Origin: Mytilus edulis
Taxonomy: Eukaryota; Mollusca; Bivalvia; Mytilida; Mytilidae
DNA: 64,000 bases
Assembly: GCF_963676685.1 (NCBI RefSeq)
Contig: NC_092352.1
Location: forward strand, 26,059,117-26,123,116
Reading direction: 5' to 3'
A model generated the notes under the pieces. That model did not search any database. It was not told the DNA's origin and saw only the letters and a program-made list of their open reading frames with translations. The translations under genes and the position numbers were made by a program. This document shows, in pieces, positions 35,001 to 45,440 of this stretch (its first letter is position 1; each line of letters starts with the position of its first letter).

Positions 35001-38000
35001 ATGTTTAAGAATATTTATGATTGACTTGATTTCAAATTAGTTTAGGGTCTTTATACGGTACTGTAATCGACTATTATGCCAGTACTTCGGTACTGGCATG
35101 AAAATACGAATTTTTTGTGTTATCAAAATTTGCTGTTACAAAATATTAGAAATTATTTTAAATTAAGTAATGTATCTCCCTCATGCAAAGCTCTGATTCC
35201 TTTCACGGATTTGGCTATACTTTTTGGACCTTTTGGATTATAGCTCTTCATCTTTTATATAAGCTTTGGATTTCAAATATTTTGGCCACGAGCATCACTG
35301 AAGAGACATGTATTGTCGAAATGCGCATCTGGTGCAAGAAAATTGGTACCGTTAATTTTATTAGATTAATCGTATTTTAAATGGACATAAATAGAGAGGA
35401 GAAAAAGGCGCAAAGAATTAATAAGTCTTTGAAAAGACTATCCTGTTTTTGCTCATGGACAATTTTCTAAAACGATGTATCTAACACAATCAATTTTATC
35501 CATAAACGTTTGCTTATGGTTTCTACTGGACCAGAATATCAACTACCGAAACAGTTATTATATTCCACTATTTTTATGGCCTTTTTTTTTCGATGAAAAC
35601 TTTATTGACTTTTTTTTTACATATAATACCATTTTATAATTTGTCAACTACTACACATGTAATTTTGATAGAAGAGGTATTCGACTTAATTTAATATGCT
35701 CAATTCCAATTCTGCTTGTTATTAACTTAATTTGAATAGAAAGTGAAAAGAATTTTGTTTCCATTCACGGAAAATTCGAAGGGAAATATAAATACGACTT
35801 CGAGTTTAAAATATAATTACACCTTATGTAAGAATCCTGGGTTTTGATTGGTTGAAAGCCAGTGTATTTTTCACCAATTCACTGTTATCAAATGAATATC
35901 GTTCACTTTTTAACGCCGCCGGGGTATTTGCCAAAGGGATAAGCCTTTTTTACCCTCTCTGCCGTGGTATTTGCCAAAAAATACTCTATCCGACTGGACG
36001 CTTGTAACGTCACGATCATCAATGCGTTTTTGAACATTAACATTCGGTGTAATTAAACAGATATATCATGTTCTTGAGGGGTATTTGCGAAAAATACCAG
36101 TCTTGAGAATGAATTTCCCTCGCCTTACGGCTCGTGAAATTTAACATTCTCTCGACTGGTATTTTTCGCAAATACCCCTCCTTAACATGATATATCTGTT
36201 TACAATTCCTTGTTCCGATGAGTTCCCGAAAAAAAAGTTTTTTGAATGAAGTCTAATTCAAATTGTTTGCCCCCACCCCCTTTTCCAAAAAAGAAAGTGG
36301 TATGGTATGTGTCTCAGTTTTCGTCGACCCTCACGTGACTTCCTATATCTTTTGTTCCGTGTAATGTTAACAAACACAACAATAAAAAACAATTTAAAAT
36401 GTAACAGAGTATATAGACTCTACTGCTATCCAGTTCTGAATAGAATTTTTTTTTTAATCTGACTTCAAAAGATCTATTAAGACCGTATTATGTAGAAATT
36501 GCATATTGAATAATGTGTTTCCTCTCATAAATAAATTCAGCGGCTTACTATACAAAACAATTTACGATAAGAACTGTTCTAAGATTATACTGAAATGTTC
36601 ATGACTTTCGAATTTTCTCTGAAGATTTTTGCGAAAAAAAATCCGGTTTCTGTTTGAGATTTTACATATGACATTTGCTAAAGATGTAATCAAAAGGTAA
36701 TATATTTTCAAATTACATGTACAATTAAGTCTGTGCTTTATTTCACAAAACTTTACTCGCCACTTTCAAAAAATGCGCGAAATACCAAATCCATTATTTT
36801 GACTGGTTGATTTCTAAATCTGAGTAAGATATATGTTGATGTCCAAAAATTGCAGAAATCATTTAAATTAACATTTACAACGTTGATTGGCAATAACACT
36901 GAACATTTCCTGAAATTACTACAGATAACAAGTATAGACAGAAAAAACAGGACAAAACAACACATTCACTAGTAAAGTATAAACACTACAACGATTAGGA
37001 AAACAACTCTTAACTTACTAAACCTTCAGTTTGCCATATATATTGTTTGTTTATCTTGGTATGATTTACGTTTCAAAAGTATAGATAATAATTCATTCAA
37101 TTATCAGATTTAGTTTCTATATTGATTCACTTGTAATATACCACCAGAACTTTTAAACTGAAATTATGAAAAGTGGGTGATGTTTAAAGCAATTAACATG
37201 CTCACTGTTATTTTGAAGGAGAAACTTCTTTTAAAAAACAATAACTAAATGAATCATGAAAGTATTATTTTTAATTTTTTCACAATAGTTCAAAGAGACG
37301 TCGTTCTAACAATTCAATTCAATTCTTTAACTACTTCAGAATAATATTGCAAAGCCCCTCGCTCTAATTTTCATAGTATATACCTTTCTATACAATAACC
37401 GAGACTTATTTGCAAATTATTTAATTTCCCTTGACTATAATTGATATATGTTCACATTTGAACTAAATATTCATAATTCGTATTCAAATTTTATGTCCCA
37501 AGTATCTTTTGAAAGAGCTTGTTTATTTCACCAATATGCTTTAAATAAAATCTGTTTATACAATTATATGTAGATGCTATTCAAATAGAGAAACTTTCTA
37601 CTTTTGTGTCCATATGCTATTTGTCGGAAAAAATGTTCCTTTAAACACTTATAAAGCTCCTTTATTTGTTGTTACCTTTTCACGTTACGGTTTAAATTTT
37701 CAGTTACAATGTTTAGAAAAGCTTGGTCCTAAGAGTATGACTATTTCAAAGTATAAGAGAAAGTAGTGTACCACAACATTCATATTAGAAGAAATTTTAA
37801 AACGAAATCTCTATACCACTAAGATACATTAACTTTGTAGACAAATTTGTGCATACATAATGAGTGAGATGTAGTAAAACTAAACATAAAACACAAAATG
37901 AAAATAAAAACATAAAGTGACACGTGTAGAATTCGAACCTTTTACTCGGTTATCGCCGTCCAGTGCTAAAATAATAAGATTCTGTGTGAATGGATTCCCA

Positions 38001-38942
38001 TCATAAACTGTTTATTTAACAAGTGGTTATTGTTTTATTTTAAAATCTTTGTCTTTGTAGATATTTTGATTTTTACTCATGCTTTATAGATCTTAATACA
38101 AGAAAAGTCAGACAATTGTATTTTGTTTGGAAAGAAAGGACAATTCAAACCAATGTAAAGAAGTTAACATTCAAAATTTTCGACCGCAAATTATACGTAG
38201 ATTTTCGATATTCATCTCAATTCATTAGTGAAACATCTTATATAAGCTTTAATCATAACTTACCCATTTCAAGACCAGAATCCTGCACACTTCCTTTCCC
38301 AAAGAATTCTTTATCAACCATGTATGCAACCAATACCATCAACGGAAAAAACAAAAACGTTACAACTGCCTCCCATACATCAATATAATCGGGTGTGATG
38401 GCAACTAATATGATCAAAAGCCATAAATAGGCAACAAGCGAGAATACCCCTGTCACTAGAAAAACTTTGAACTTTTTAATTCTTTTTGTTTCTCCTGCAG
38501 AAATTGACAAAATGCACACGCCAGTGATGCACATTAAATTAAAAGCTGCTGAACCAACAATTGTTCCTGGTCCTAGTGCACCGGCTTTAAAATCATTAAA
38601 CACAACTTCTATAATTGACAATAAAATTTCTGGTGCACTTGATCCCAGTGCCATGAGGGACAAATTCGCAACAGTACCGTTCCATACTTTAATATCAACT
38701 ACCGTATAGCCAGTTTCTGATTCAGGATCGGGGACTTTAACTGCTTGGGTTTTGCCAGTGATTGCCTCGATTCCTTGCATGAAAATGTCTGCTATAATTG
38801 ATACGCCCATAAAGCTCCATAATAAACCCAAAAAGTAGATTGTCGCCCTTGCCTCTTTTGGCCATGTATACTCGTTTACAAAGGGCATTAACAACCCTTT
38901 GTCTGAGCAGAGGTACTCTGTACATGCTGTACAGTTCGCCAT
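25846..38942 (-). CDS. Na+/Ca2+ exchanger (NCX/SLC8-like), ten coding exons
   Basis: Ten exons with GT/AG boundaries (38264-38942, 33561-33625, 30972-31139, 30247-30431, 29357-29586, 28564-28799, 28286-28394, 27345-27523, 26421-26750, 25846-26085) join with matching phases into 2421 bases, 806 residues plus TAA. It is a plasma-membrane antiporter that exchanges Na+ for Ca2+. Visible parts: N-terminal membrane bundle with alpha-1 repeat (GSSAPE 100-105, IVGSAAFN 128-135); cytosolic loop with a conserved helical segment (WYRINAIRSLTGG); two Calx-beta domains (CBD1 with DDDIWEEDEVFF, CBD2 with RDYSIDPKQEIVF); and C-terminal bundle with alpha-2 repeat (GTSLPD 675-680, GNVTGSNAVN 699-708). It is shorter than vertebrate NCX1. 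No signal peptide is evident in the first coding exon. A second, partial copy lies upstream at 54-57 kb. Confidence 0.92.
26421..26750 (-). CDS. NCX copy 1, coding exon 9 (alpha-2 repeat)
   Basis: 330 bp, phase 0 at both ends; donor GT at 26419-26420 and acceptor at 26751-26752. Residues 618-727 hold the alpha-2 ion-binding repeat: GTSLPD (675-680, D680 corresponding to the essential acidic residue of this family) and GNVTGSNAVN (699-708). All positions match the canonical motif. Confidence 0.92.
26770..26885 (+). repeat. dispersed repeat fragment in NCX intron 9
   Basis: It reads 'gttgcacttcggtgttcctg' followed by 'atagttgatgtgttccctg', matching the repeat at 1620-1690. Confidence 0.5.
27345..27523 (-). 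CDS. NCX copy 1, coding exon 8
   Basis: 179 bp, enters in phase 1 and leaves in phase 0. It encodes EFKGFVARVTDL through ILHFFTFGWK, the segment linking CBD2 to the C-terminal membrane bundle. In vertebrate NCX the equivalent stretch includes WREQFIEA and the FWK sequence just before the helix; the WGKQFQDAM and FGWK patterns here correspond. Confidence 0.88.
27820..28180 (+). repeat. dispersed repeat in NCX intron 7
   Basis: An opposite-orientation copy of the family at 16470-17060. It has 'gtcgtttgttgatgtagttcat', 'cgcttgaatggttttacac', 'gagccaaggctccatgtt' and ends 'cataccacatcttc'. The open frame across 27815-28105 is translated repeat, not an exon. Confidence 0.6.
28286..28394 (-). CDS. 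NCX copy 1, coding exon 7 (end of CBD2)
   Basis: 109 bp, phase 0 to phase 1. It encodes EFEKDENFEVRL through VVTIVNDD, the closing strands of the second Calx-beta domain. The acidic DENFEV and NDD residues are of the type that bind regulatory Ca2+ in this fold. Confidence 0.88.
28564..28799 (-). CDS. NCX copy 1, coding exon 6 (CBD2)
   Basis: 236 bp, phase 1 to phase 0. The first codon (A|TT) is split with exon 5. It encodes RDTIRFPKPAFVFKESVG through MIEICIHDDM, the first part of the second Calx-beta domain, including the RDYSIDPKQEIVFEKGE strand-turn-strand. Confidence 0.9.
29357..29586 (-). CDS. NCX copy 1, coding exon 5 (CBD1)
   Basis: 230 bp, phase 2 to phase 1. It encodes VETFDGTAVATEDYIEF, then VFEPGETMNYIEIDI, VDDDIWEEDEVFFAKI and IIVLNDD. 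The DDDIWEEDE cluster corresponds to the CBD1 Ca2+-binding acidic segment (DDDIFEEDE in vertebrate NCX1). No equivalent exon was found for the second gene copy in this window. Confidence 0.9.
30247..30431 (-). CDS. NCX copy 1, coding exon 4 (start of CBD1)
   Basis: 185 bp, phase 0 to phase 2. It encodes LLRTLVACDEMGSQ through RRVRYR. The IIEFTAPSTSILEC and VKIGIARHG strands open the first Calx-beta domain and correspond to the FFEQGTYQCLENCG-type segment of vertebrate NCX. Confidence 0.88.
30972..31139 (-). CDS. NCX copy 1, coding exon 3 (cytosolic loop helix)
   Basis: 168 bp, phase 0 at both ends. It encodes RLHNKSDVKDKDIALLTA through NDRTKE. RGWYRINAIRSLTGGA aligns with the conserved RAFYRIQATRLMTG motif of the NCX cytosolic loop. 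Confidence 0.88.
31350..32121. mobile_element. MITE with palindromic GTACGCGTAC subterminal repeats
   Basis: The terminal inverted repeats start at 31350 (tatatatgttccagacc) and 32121 (ggtctggaacatatata on the plus strand) and run about 50 bp or more. Just inside each end are stacked palindromes built from GGACCGTACGCGTACGGTCC and near versions (GGACCGTATACG, CATACGGTCCGACC). The interior is AT-rich without a transposase. The element lies in the intron between NCX exons 3 and 2. Confidence 0.75.
32840..33230 (+). repeat. old Naiad-type element 3' end in NCX intron
   Basis: It reads 'gacatcggactcggacttcc', 'tctacattgactcgaggtata', 'gggagggttg', 'aggggccagctgaaagcacg' and 'ttccattctctattttatt'. 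In order, these match the 3' UTR and pseudo-LTR of the intact Naiad element (49497-49887) with many substitutions. It is 5'-truncated and much older than the intact copy. The region at 33240-33540 beyond it is unclassified. Confidence 0.7.
33561..33625 (-). CDS. NCX copy 1, coding exon 2 (65 bp)
   Basis: A small exon supported by an acceptor AG at 33626-33627, a donor GT at 33559-33560, and exact phase (G|GA from exon 1, leaving at phase 0 into exon 3). It encodes EEQNLLEKQKADRQIIQEVLR, a charged cytosolic helix. Confidence 0.8.
35070..35350 (+). repeat. dispersed repeat starting with a UUCG hairpin
   Basis: TGCCAGTACTTCGGTACTGG(CA) at 35077-35099 forms a perfect 9-bp stem closed by TTCG. 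It is followed by 'tgaaaatacgaattttttg', 'gatttggctatactttttgg', 'ttggccacgagcatcactg' and 'gtcgaaatgcgcatctggtg'. The 'ccacgagcatcactgaagag' block is typical of a recurrent mollusc repeat. The class is unknown. Confidence 0.5.
36056..36200. mobile_element. hairpin MITE (GGGGTATTTGCGAAAAATACC arms)
   Basis: The two arms of about 65-70 bp (from aacagatatatcatg and ending catgatatatctgtt) are inverted copies with few mismatches and meet near 36128. Similar motifs (GGTATTTGCCAAA) just upstream at 35925-35985 suggest an older related copy. Confidence 0.7.
38264..38942 (-). CDS. NCX copy 1, coding exon 1 (alpha-1 repeat)
   Basis: The start ATG at 38942 lies nine bases inside an exon whose acceptor AG is at 38952-38953. 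It encodes the N-terminal membrane bundle: helix near 34-54, the alpha-1 repeat (LMALGSSAPEILLSIIEV, 97-114, and GPGTIVGSAAFN), and three further helices up to about residue 209. It then goes straight to the loop (VDKEFFGKGSVQDSGLEM). The arginine-rich XIP segment that follows this helix in vertebrate NCX1 is not seen. The donor GT at 38262-38263 leaves phase 1. Confidence 0.9.
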
Positions 38943-39464
38943 ACTGGTAACCTAAAAAAAAGATATAAGCGTACAATAGATGTATTAAATACTTTTAAAT
39001 ATCATAACAATGGTTCACGGTTGTGATCAGAAATGTTAATAATGTTAATAATTGTTTGTATATTCAGAATAGAAATTAAATACATTGTCATTTTGGGAAT
39101 TGTATGTGCCTGATGAAGGATGTTACAAACACTTGTTTTCAGTTCAGCACATTAAATATTTGATGTGTATTAATATATGATTTTGAGAGGATTCTCATAG
39201 AACGTCTGCAACTTTTGATTGTTATTTTAGTGGTAACTGCTTTGTCTTTGTATGACGAAACAATAAGACCTCGGATGGATCTCAGGCGAAATACCTTCTG
39301 CAAACGGATAGGTTTATAAATATCTTCGATAAAAAAAAAACATTGTTTATCACGCCACATTCTGTATGTCTGTGCCTGTCCCAAGTTAGGAGCCACTGCA
39401 AAACAGATGTTGTCGTTTGTTTATGTGTTACATATTTGTTTTTTTCGTTCATATTTTGTACATA

Positions 39465-39660
39465 AATTAGGCCGTTGGATTTCTCGTTTGAATGGTTTTA
39501 CATTGTCATTTCGGGGCCTTTTATAACTGACTGTACGGTATGGGCTTTGTTCATTGTTGAAGGCCGTACGGTGACCTATAGTTGTTAATTTCTGTGTCGT
39601 TTGGTCTCTTGTGGAGAGTTGTCTCATTGACAATCATACCACATCTTCTTTTTTATATAA
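39465..39660 (+). repeat. dispersed repeat copy upstream of NCX exon 1
   Basis: It reads 'ataaattaggccgttggattt', 'tttcggggccttttataac', 'gaaggccgtacggtgacctat' and 'cataccacatcttctttttt'. It is nearly the same as 49888-50085. A short 'cctgtcccaagttaggagcc' snippet of Naiad tail lies just before it (39372). Confidence 0.65.
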
Positions 39661-41081
39661 AGGTGTCGAATGGATTCTTTCTTTTTACATAAAGAAATGA
39701 TAAGATGGAATTGGTGAACCCAAATATACTACAGCCTTTATTAGTGACCAATTTTGCTTATACATACAGTGTACATATTTAAGTGAATGCTTGACCGAGT
39801 AGTCGGCGGTTGTCACAACGTGGGTGTTATAAAATAAATAAACTTGTCCTGTTTTTAAAATTTGAATAATAGATTTGTAAAACTTTTGAAATGGATATTC
39901 TACTTTATCTCTCTCTTAAATCAAACTTGTTATTATGTAGTCATTCCCTGTATAGTTTAATACTTGTTAGCAATAACATTACTTTTATTACGATTCGTAT
40001 TATAGGCAGCGAAACGTTTTACCAAAACTTCCGACAAACTATACTGAAACTAATGAACCGCTCAGCACAGTTTGCGATTTCATTTAATCGGCAACCACCC
40101 CCACCCCCTGAAATGTTAATGACTTACGAGTAATTTCAATCGTAAGACATCTCTTAATAATGTGTACAGGAATAATACCACCTCGTGTTTCTTCTATTAT
40201 AATAAATATTGACATAGGTATTTAAACATAAGGAGTTTTAAAGTTTTCAAAAAAGACGTTATATATTAAGAACCCAAACGAGCAGAACAATCAATATATA
40301 TGCTAATAATAAAGGATTACACGTGTGTATAAATAATGAATATGGTATGTAATTACCAATATTAAAGTGTGGAATACAATTTCCCTATAGGTGTTTCTTT
40401 TGTACTGTTGATTGGTGAATTTTGACATGTTTGTTTTGAAAATCATTTTTTTTTAAATTAACAATTAACTTGATTTTTGTATTTTTAAATAATCCAGAGG
40501 TTAATTGTTTTTATTGGTATATTATTTTCATGTATAATAAATCAATATGTGAACATGATTTTACGCATACATATATCAGAACTCTCCTTCAGATCGAAAA
40601 AAATAAACTTATGGATCATTTAAAATTATCAATAAATGCAAAGTAACCATCTTCAGTGAAGGATGACATTTTATATTAATCAACGGACTACACACTATAC
40701 AAAATGATTCTTTTATTCGTTTTCATACACGTTAATTTCATCTGTCATTATCAATTAAGAATTAAGCTCAAGCCGTTAGCGGATAGTTCTTTTCATAGAT
40801 TAATTTCAAATAATAATGCAGAAAAAGATGGAAAAAAGTACATATCATTCGTTGGTCAGTTAATTATTTTACTTCATCTTTAAATATAGATCATGCATCT
40901 CTAAGCGTAACTAATGACCGAATTTTAAACACGTGAAATGATGGAAAAAATATTTTCAAGTTTTAATTTTCTAAAACTATAGATTTTTACTTTTTAAGGT
41001 TTTCCATGCTATTTCTGTTGTATTTAACAAAGAATTTTGATATAAAATTAAATAATGCGTGTATTTTTTACTTTTTCTTAC

Positions 41082-41195
41082 CTTTTGATTTTAAACCTGA
41101 TATCGTATGAGATGGACTCGGTGTTTATGTAGCCATACCAGCTGTCTGTTTACCTGTCGTCAAAACACAATCCAATGACGTTGTGAACAGGTAAG
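41082..41195 (-). other. possible NCX 5' untranslated exon
   Basis: On the minus strand a good donor (AAAAG|GTAAGAAAAAG) ends a stretch at 41082. Joined to the acceptor before coding exon 1, it places an in-frame TAA four codons before GTT ACC AGT ATG, which would confirm the ATG at 38942 as the first possible start. No 5' boundary is visible. It rests only on the splice signal and position. Confidence 0.25.
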
Positions 41196-41561
41196 AAAGA
41201 TAACTCTATTCTTTTATTTCAAAATGATGAAATATCGGCATATAGATTTAAAGTGTAGAAACTGTATTTTATCAAAAGTGACACGATATACCAAATAAAT
41301 TTACCATTGATAACCATTTTGCTTTCCGATCAATAAAAAGGAGACGTGGGCCGCAATGAGGCAGCAACCGAACCATTAACTGAAAACTAAAACAAAACAA
41401 AAACAAGAAAGGTTTTTCAACGATAGACAGGGATCTATATCATATGTCGAGTTCTGAACTACTAGAAGAGTAAACAAGTTTTGATTGAGACATTGATCAT
41501 TAGAAATCTGCATCCCATATTAAAACATTTTGGAGATAAAATCTACCAACCTTGTTAGACA

Positions 41562-42451
41562 GTTCAGACTTGGGGTACTTGTAATTGTAATCGTTAATCA
41601 GCTGTAATTGATTACAAATTTTCAAGTAATCATTGTAATCATTAATCACCCAAAAATCTGATTACATGTAATTTAATTTAATCAATTACTTTTCAAAATG
41701 CCCTGTAATCTTGATTACATTTTGATTACATTCTGATTACAATGGAAAAAACTTGAACTGTTTATGGTCAATAAATGAACCTTTTTGATATTCTTATTTA
41801 ATAGATATTTAATAAGTTAAGATAGTTTGGTTTACTTTATCCAGCATGTTAATTGATTTGTATACTTCAGTAAAAAATAAACTGTTACAATATTTAAAAG
41901 TCACCATTAGCCTAAGAAGGCCTTAGTAAAATATATTGTACATAATCTTTATCTGGTAACTTTTTATCATCATGATCATCCATATTTTAACTTAAAAAAA
42001 CTGCACCTTGAAATACATATAAAGTCTGGAAGAGGTCAGAAGACAAACAGCAAACTCTTTATACAGCCATATTCAATTGAAGTCAAAATAATTCAGAGAT
42101 CAATGATGATAAAGTGTTATCGGTGACACAATGTCCATGTAGGTCTGTAGTGAACTTTTGTGGTTTATTAAAAAGATGAAGTTTGAAGTTATCATTTTAA
42201 AATATATATAAAACAAAATCCTTTCTAAAAAGAACTATAGTTTTATTAAACGTTAATTCATTCACATCATTCAAAATGCTTTTTTTTAATTCATTGTAAT
42301 CAGATGTAATCATGATTACTTTGCCAATGTAATCATTAATTTAATCAGACACTTTCAGAAATGGTGTAATCATTAATTTAATCTAATCGTACAAATGACA
42401 AAGTAATTGTAATTTAATCAATTACATTGAAAGTAATCAGACCCATCTCTG
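41562..42451. mobile_element. hAT-like MITE rich in GTAATC motifs
   Basis: The right end reads CAGAGATGGGTCTGATTAC on the minus strand, the CAGAGATGGG form common among hAT ends. The left end has CAGACTTGGGGTACTTG. GTTAGAC flanks both sides (41554-41560 and 42452-42458), consistent with an 8-bp hAT duplication with one change. About 170 bp inside each end are dense TGTAATCATGATTAC-like motifs (more than ten per side); the centre is plain AT-rich DNA. No transposase. Confidence 0.6.
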
Positions 42452-42459
42452 GTTAGACT

Positions 42460-44185
42460 TGATTTATTCATATTGAACTCCATTACAATATGCAGTAATC
42501 TATTGCAGATCAAAATTGAACAGTGTTTTACTGTATTTATTTAAAGTTAAGTTCTACAAAACAAAAGCAAAAAATAAAACAGTTAAGTTCCGAGGAATAA
42601 TTTTACAACTAGCAAGTACATCTAGTATTATTACACAACACACAGAGAATAAATGTAAAGATTTAATGGAATGATGAACAGCTGCCTGGTTTTTTTTGAA
42701 TACCAATAAATTTTAAGATTTACATTTCTACAGCGAGTCAGTCAAATCCATGCTTAACCCCACATTTTCATTAATGTATATAAATTAAACAAAAGACATA
42801 ATTGTTAATAGAGGAAAGTAAGAAAGAAAGAAAACCCAATAGACTCATAAGAATAGAGCTTTAGTTGAACTTTTTATTTCCTTTAAGGTAATGGACCTCT
42901 ATAATCCTATACAATACTGAGTATATATATGATCCAACATTGTCTAAAAGGGAAGGTGAGAGACACAGATATATCATTCTGATTCAGGAAATAGCGACTG
43001 TCTTAAATCTGAGAAAAGTACAAAAGAACGAATCACTAGGTCTATACATGTTGATTGGGGGACGGACAATACATTTTTGTAACGAAAACAAAATGGCTAT
43101 AAAAATTACTTTTATCTCATACTATATAATAGATAATGGAAAAAAGGATTGTGCCAAAACGACAATAACTTGACCAAAGAGCTTAGAACATTTAAAGGCC
43201 ACCATATGTTTTCAACGCAGCGAAAAAATCCCGTACCCGATGTTGGATTCAGCTGGCCTTTAAACAACAATGCGCATCATACACATTTTTGTATTCACGG
43301 ACTAATAAACTGTTGTTCAATGGTAGACTGTAATCAACGTTGAAGGCTCTAATCTTTGTTTACCCTGTTCGCCGAAAACTGAGGCTTTGGAAAATCTGCC
43401 ATGTTCAACCACCTTGTGTTGTAATTGTCTTTAACAATTTGTGTTTCAATTCCGACATGTCTATGAAAATCGTCTCTGAATACATGTTATCTTCTCATTG
43501 GATTTAAACATCTGCACTTACACACAAAGTGAACAATGACGAGCTTGCATGCCCAATCTATGTCCTTTTCTCTCTCAAAAAAATTATATATTTGCTTTCC
43601 AATTTTTTCATCTCGAGCTAACCTGATGAAAATATCAGAAAAACATATGGTAGGCAAGTTAAATACAGCAAGTGAGAAGAGATGAAATAAGTCGTTCGAT
43701 TAAAGAAATATCAATGACATCAATTTAAAATTGCTGTATAAATCTCCGAAGAATTACAAAAGTTCATATTTTTTTCAAATATAATTCGATGTATAGAATG
43801 TTAAGATCAACATTTCACTGGTCAATGTTTTGCATATGCACCCGAGGCTGCTTGAAATGATTCAAGTTTTTGAAGAGTAATTATTGTGTTTATTTTTTTT
43901 TTCTAATCATATTATCAATTAAATGAAAAATACTTCTGACCAATTGGCTTTTAATGCTTCGTTACTTATTTGTCGAACATTTACAAAACGCGTAAAATCA
44001 AAAAACTAGTTAAATGAGATATTTTTTAAGTTCTGTTTCCTTTCATCGGCCATCTACATTAGTAATACAGGCGGGCCAGTGGGGGTTGTGTGTACTTATA
44101 TTTTAGTGTTGATTACCGATAGTTTTCCTCTGGATACTCTGCTCTTAAATGTAATTGGTTGACTTCAACATATAATCATAAATTA
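42460..44185. other. no recognisable gene
   Basis: AT-rich. Two short open frames (42940-43173 and 43149-43343, plus strand) have no recognisable motif and no clear splice context, and are probably chance. Confidence 0.35.
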
Positions 44186-44188
44186 TTA

Positions 44189-44327
44189 GTTACATAGCGT
44201 GCTAGTGACCTAATACGGTATATATGGGGTCAGTAAATTCCATATGGGGTGAGAGCGACGCTCTCACCCCATATGGAATTTACTAACCCCATATATACCG
44301 TATTACGTCACTAGCACACTATGTAAC
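44189..44327. mobile_element. near-perfect 139-bp palindrome (foldback MITE)
   Basis: Two 69-bp arms are symmetric about position 44258 (centre GAGAGCGACGCTCTC). Only a handful of mismatches are seen along the arms (for example 'gtgacctaatacgg' against 'ccgtattacgtcac'). It has AT-rich flanks and no coding capacity. Related blocks 'gaaatatacacggtctcc' occur at 44728 and 45345, each followed by 'aggtaagata', so a family of such insertions populates 44.2-45.4 kb. Confidence 0.75.
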
Positions 44328-44689
44328 GAATTTATCTTACCGACTATCTTAACGTGTGAAATTTAGACTAGTGACTTATCAAAATGAGCAAGTTTTCAAT
44401 ACTGTTAGCATTAAGAAACTACTTCCATTGTTTCTACAAAAACAGATGCCAACAATAACAACTTGTTAGGTTTAAATATGTTTTATAAATTTATTTCAAT
44501 CTTAATCATCAATTTCTTCGTCTGTTGAAACCTTTACGATTCTTTCTCTGTACCGTTTTGTTTTTATACAGGGACGTAAAACCACTACTAGGTTGGTCCC
44601 CTCCGTAAAACATTCAGTATGCCTTCGGAATATACAAATGTCAAGAATTTCAATAACGGCCGGGAAACAGACTACACCACTACTAACTG

Positions 44690-45440
44690 TGTATGAAATA
44701 AGCCCCGTCTCCCTACTAACCTAATATGAAATATACACGGTCTCCATGCGGACGCTTTTAACCAATCATAATCCTAGAAATGTATAAGAGGTAAGATAAA
44801 TCGTATTATGTCGCTAGTAAACTGAATTTTACAAACGATTTATTTTTTCTGACCATTTTCCATCGTGTACCACTGGTGTTCCATATTATTTTACCTCGAA
44901 GACTACACACAATAGGGGAAAACGTGTAGAAGTTCCTGCTACTAGAAATGCCAGCATTCAACTTGCCGCATTACAACCAAAAATATATATACGGTCATGC
45001 GGCAAAAAAGACTTTAAATGCAGTTGAAAAAGATCGTCTATTTTTTCCGCTTAATGAAAAAGGCATATTTCCAATGGCTCCGACGTGCAGTAATGGAAGA
45101 TATTTTCAAAACTTTGTAAAATGTAAATATGATTTTCTGCATTTATTAAACCTAATTGGATAAGCTTTCGATTAAAAGTAATTCCGATCCTGTATCATCC
45201 AATCAGAAGCCGTACAGGATTCTATTCTGAGCACCATCTGGTGGGGGGGAGGGGCTCTTGTAACCTTCACTTTCCTTCAATTATGAAGATATGTAACACC
45301 ACAACTAACCGTGTATTGAAATAAGCACCGCCTACTAACTGCATATGAAATATACACGGTCTCCACTTTGTTTCTTTTAACTGATCACATTCCTAGATGC
45401 TGAAATGTATAGAGAGGTAAGATAATAATAAACGCATATT
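44690..45440. repeat. two direct copies of a 'TATGAAATATACACGGTCTCC' block
   Basis: Copies lie near 44690-44800 and 45300-45430. Each consists of 'ctaac.gtgtat(t)gaaataag.cccg', 'ctactaac', 'atatgaaatatacacggtc', then 'cctaga...aaatgtata.gaggtaagata'. The segment between them includes a short open frame (44948-45163) without recognisable domains. These look like diverged direct repeats of one element. Confidence 0.5.

Larger units (their letters stand above)
33640..38260. other. NCX intron 1 of the coding region: repeats only
   Basis: A 4.6-kb intron. It contains GGCGCTAAAA-type repeats (34620-34675), the dispersed repeat at 35070-35350, a hairpin element at 36056-36200 and short inverted pieces before it (GGTATTTGCCAAA near 35925 and 35970). 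No exon with correct phase was found here. Confidence 0.5.

Noticed and set aside
37920-37975. Possible minus-strand tRNA or SINE head with B box GGTTCGAATTC
   Set aside because: No matching A box at the right distance and no cloverleaf; a chance B-box match.
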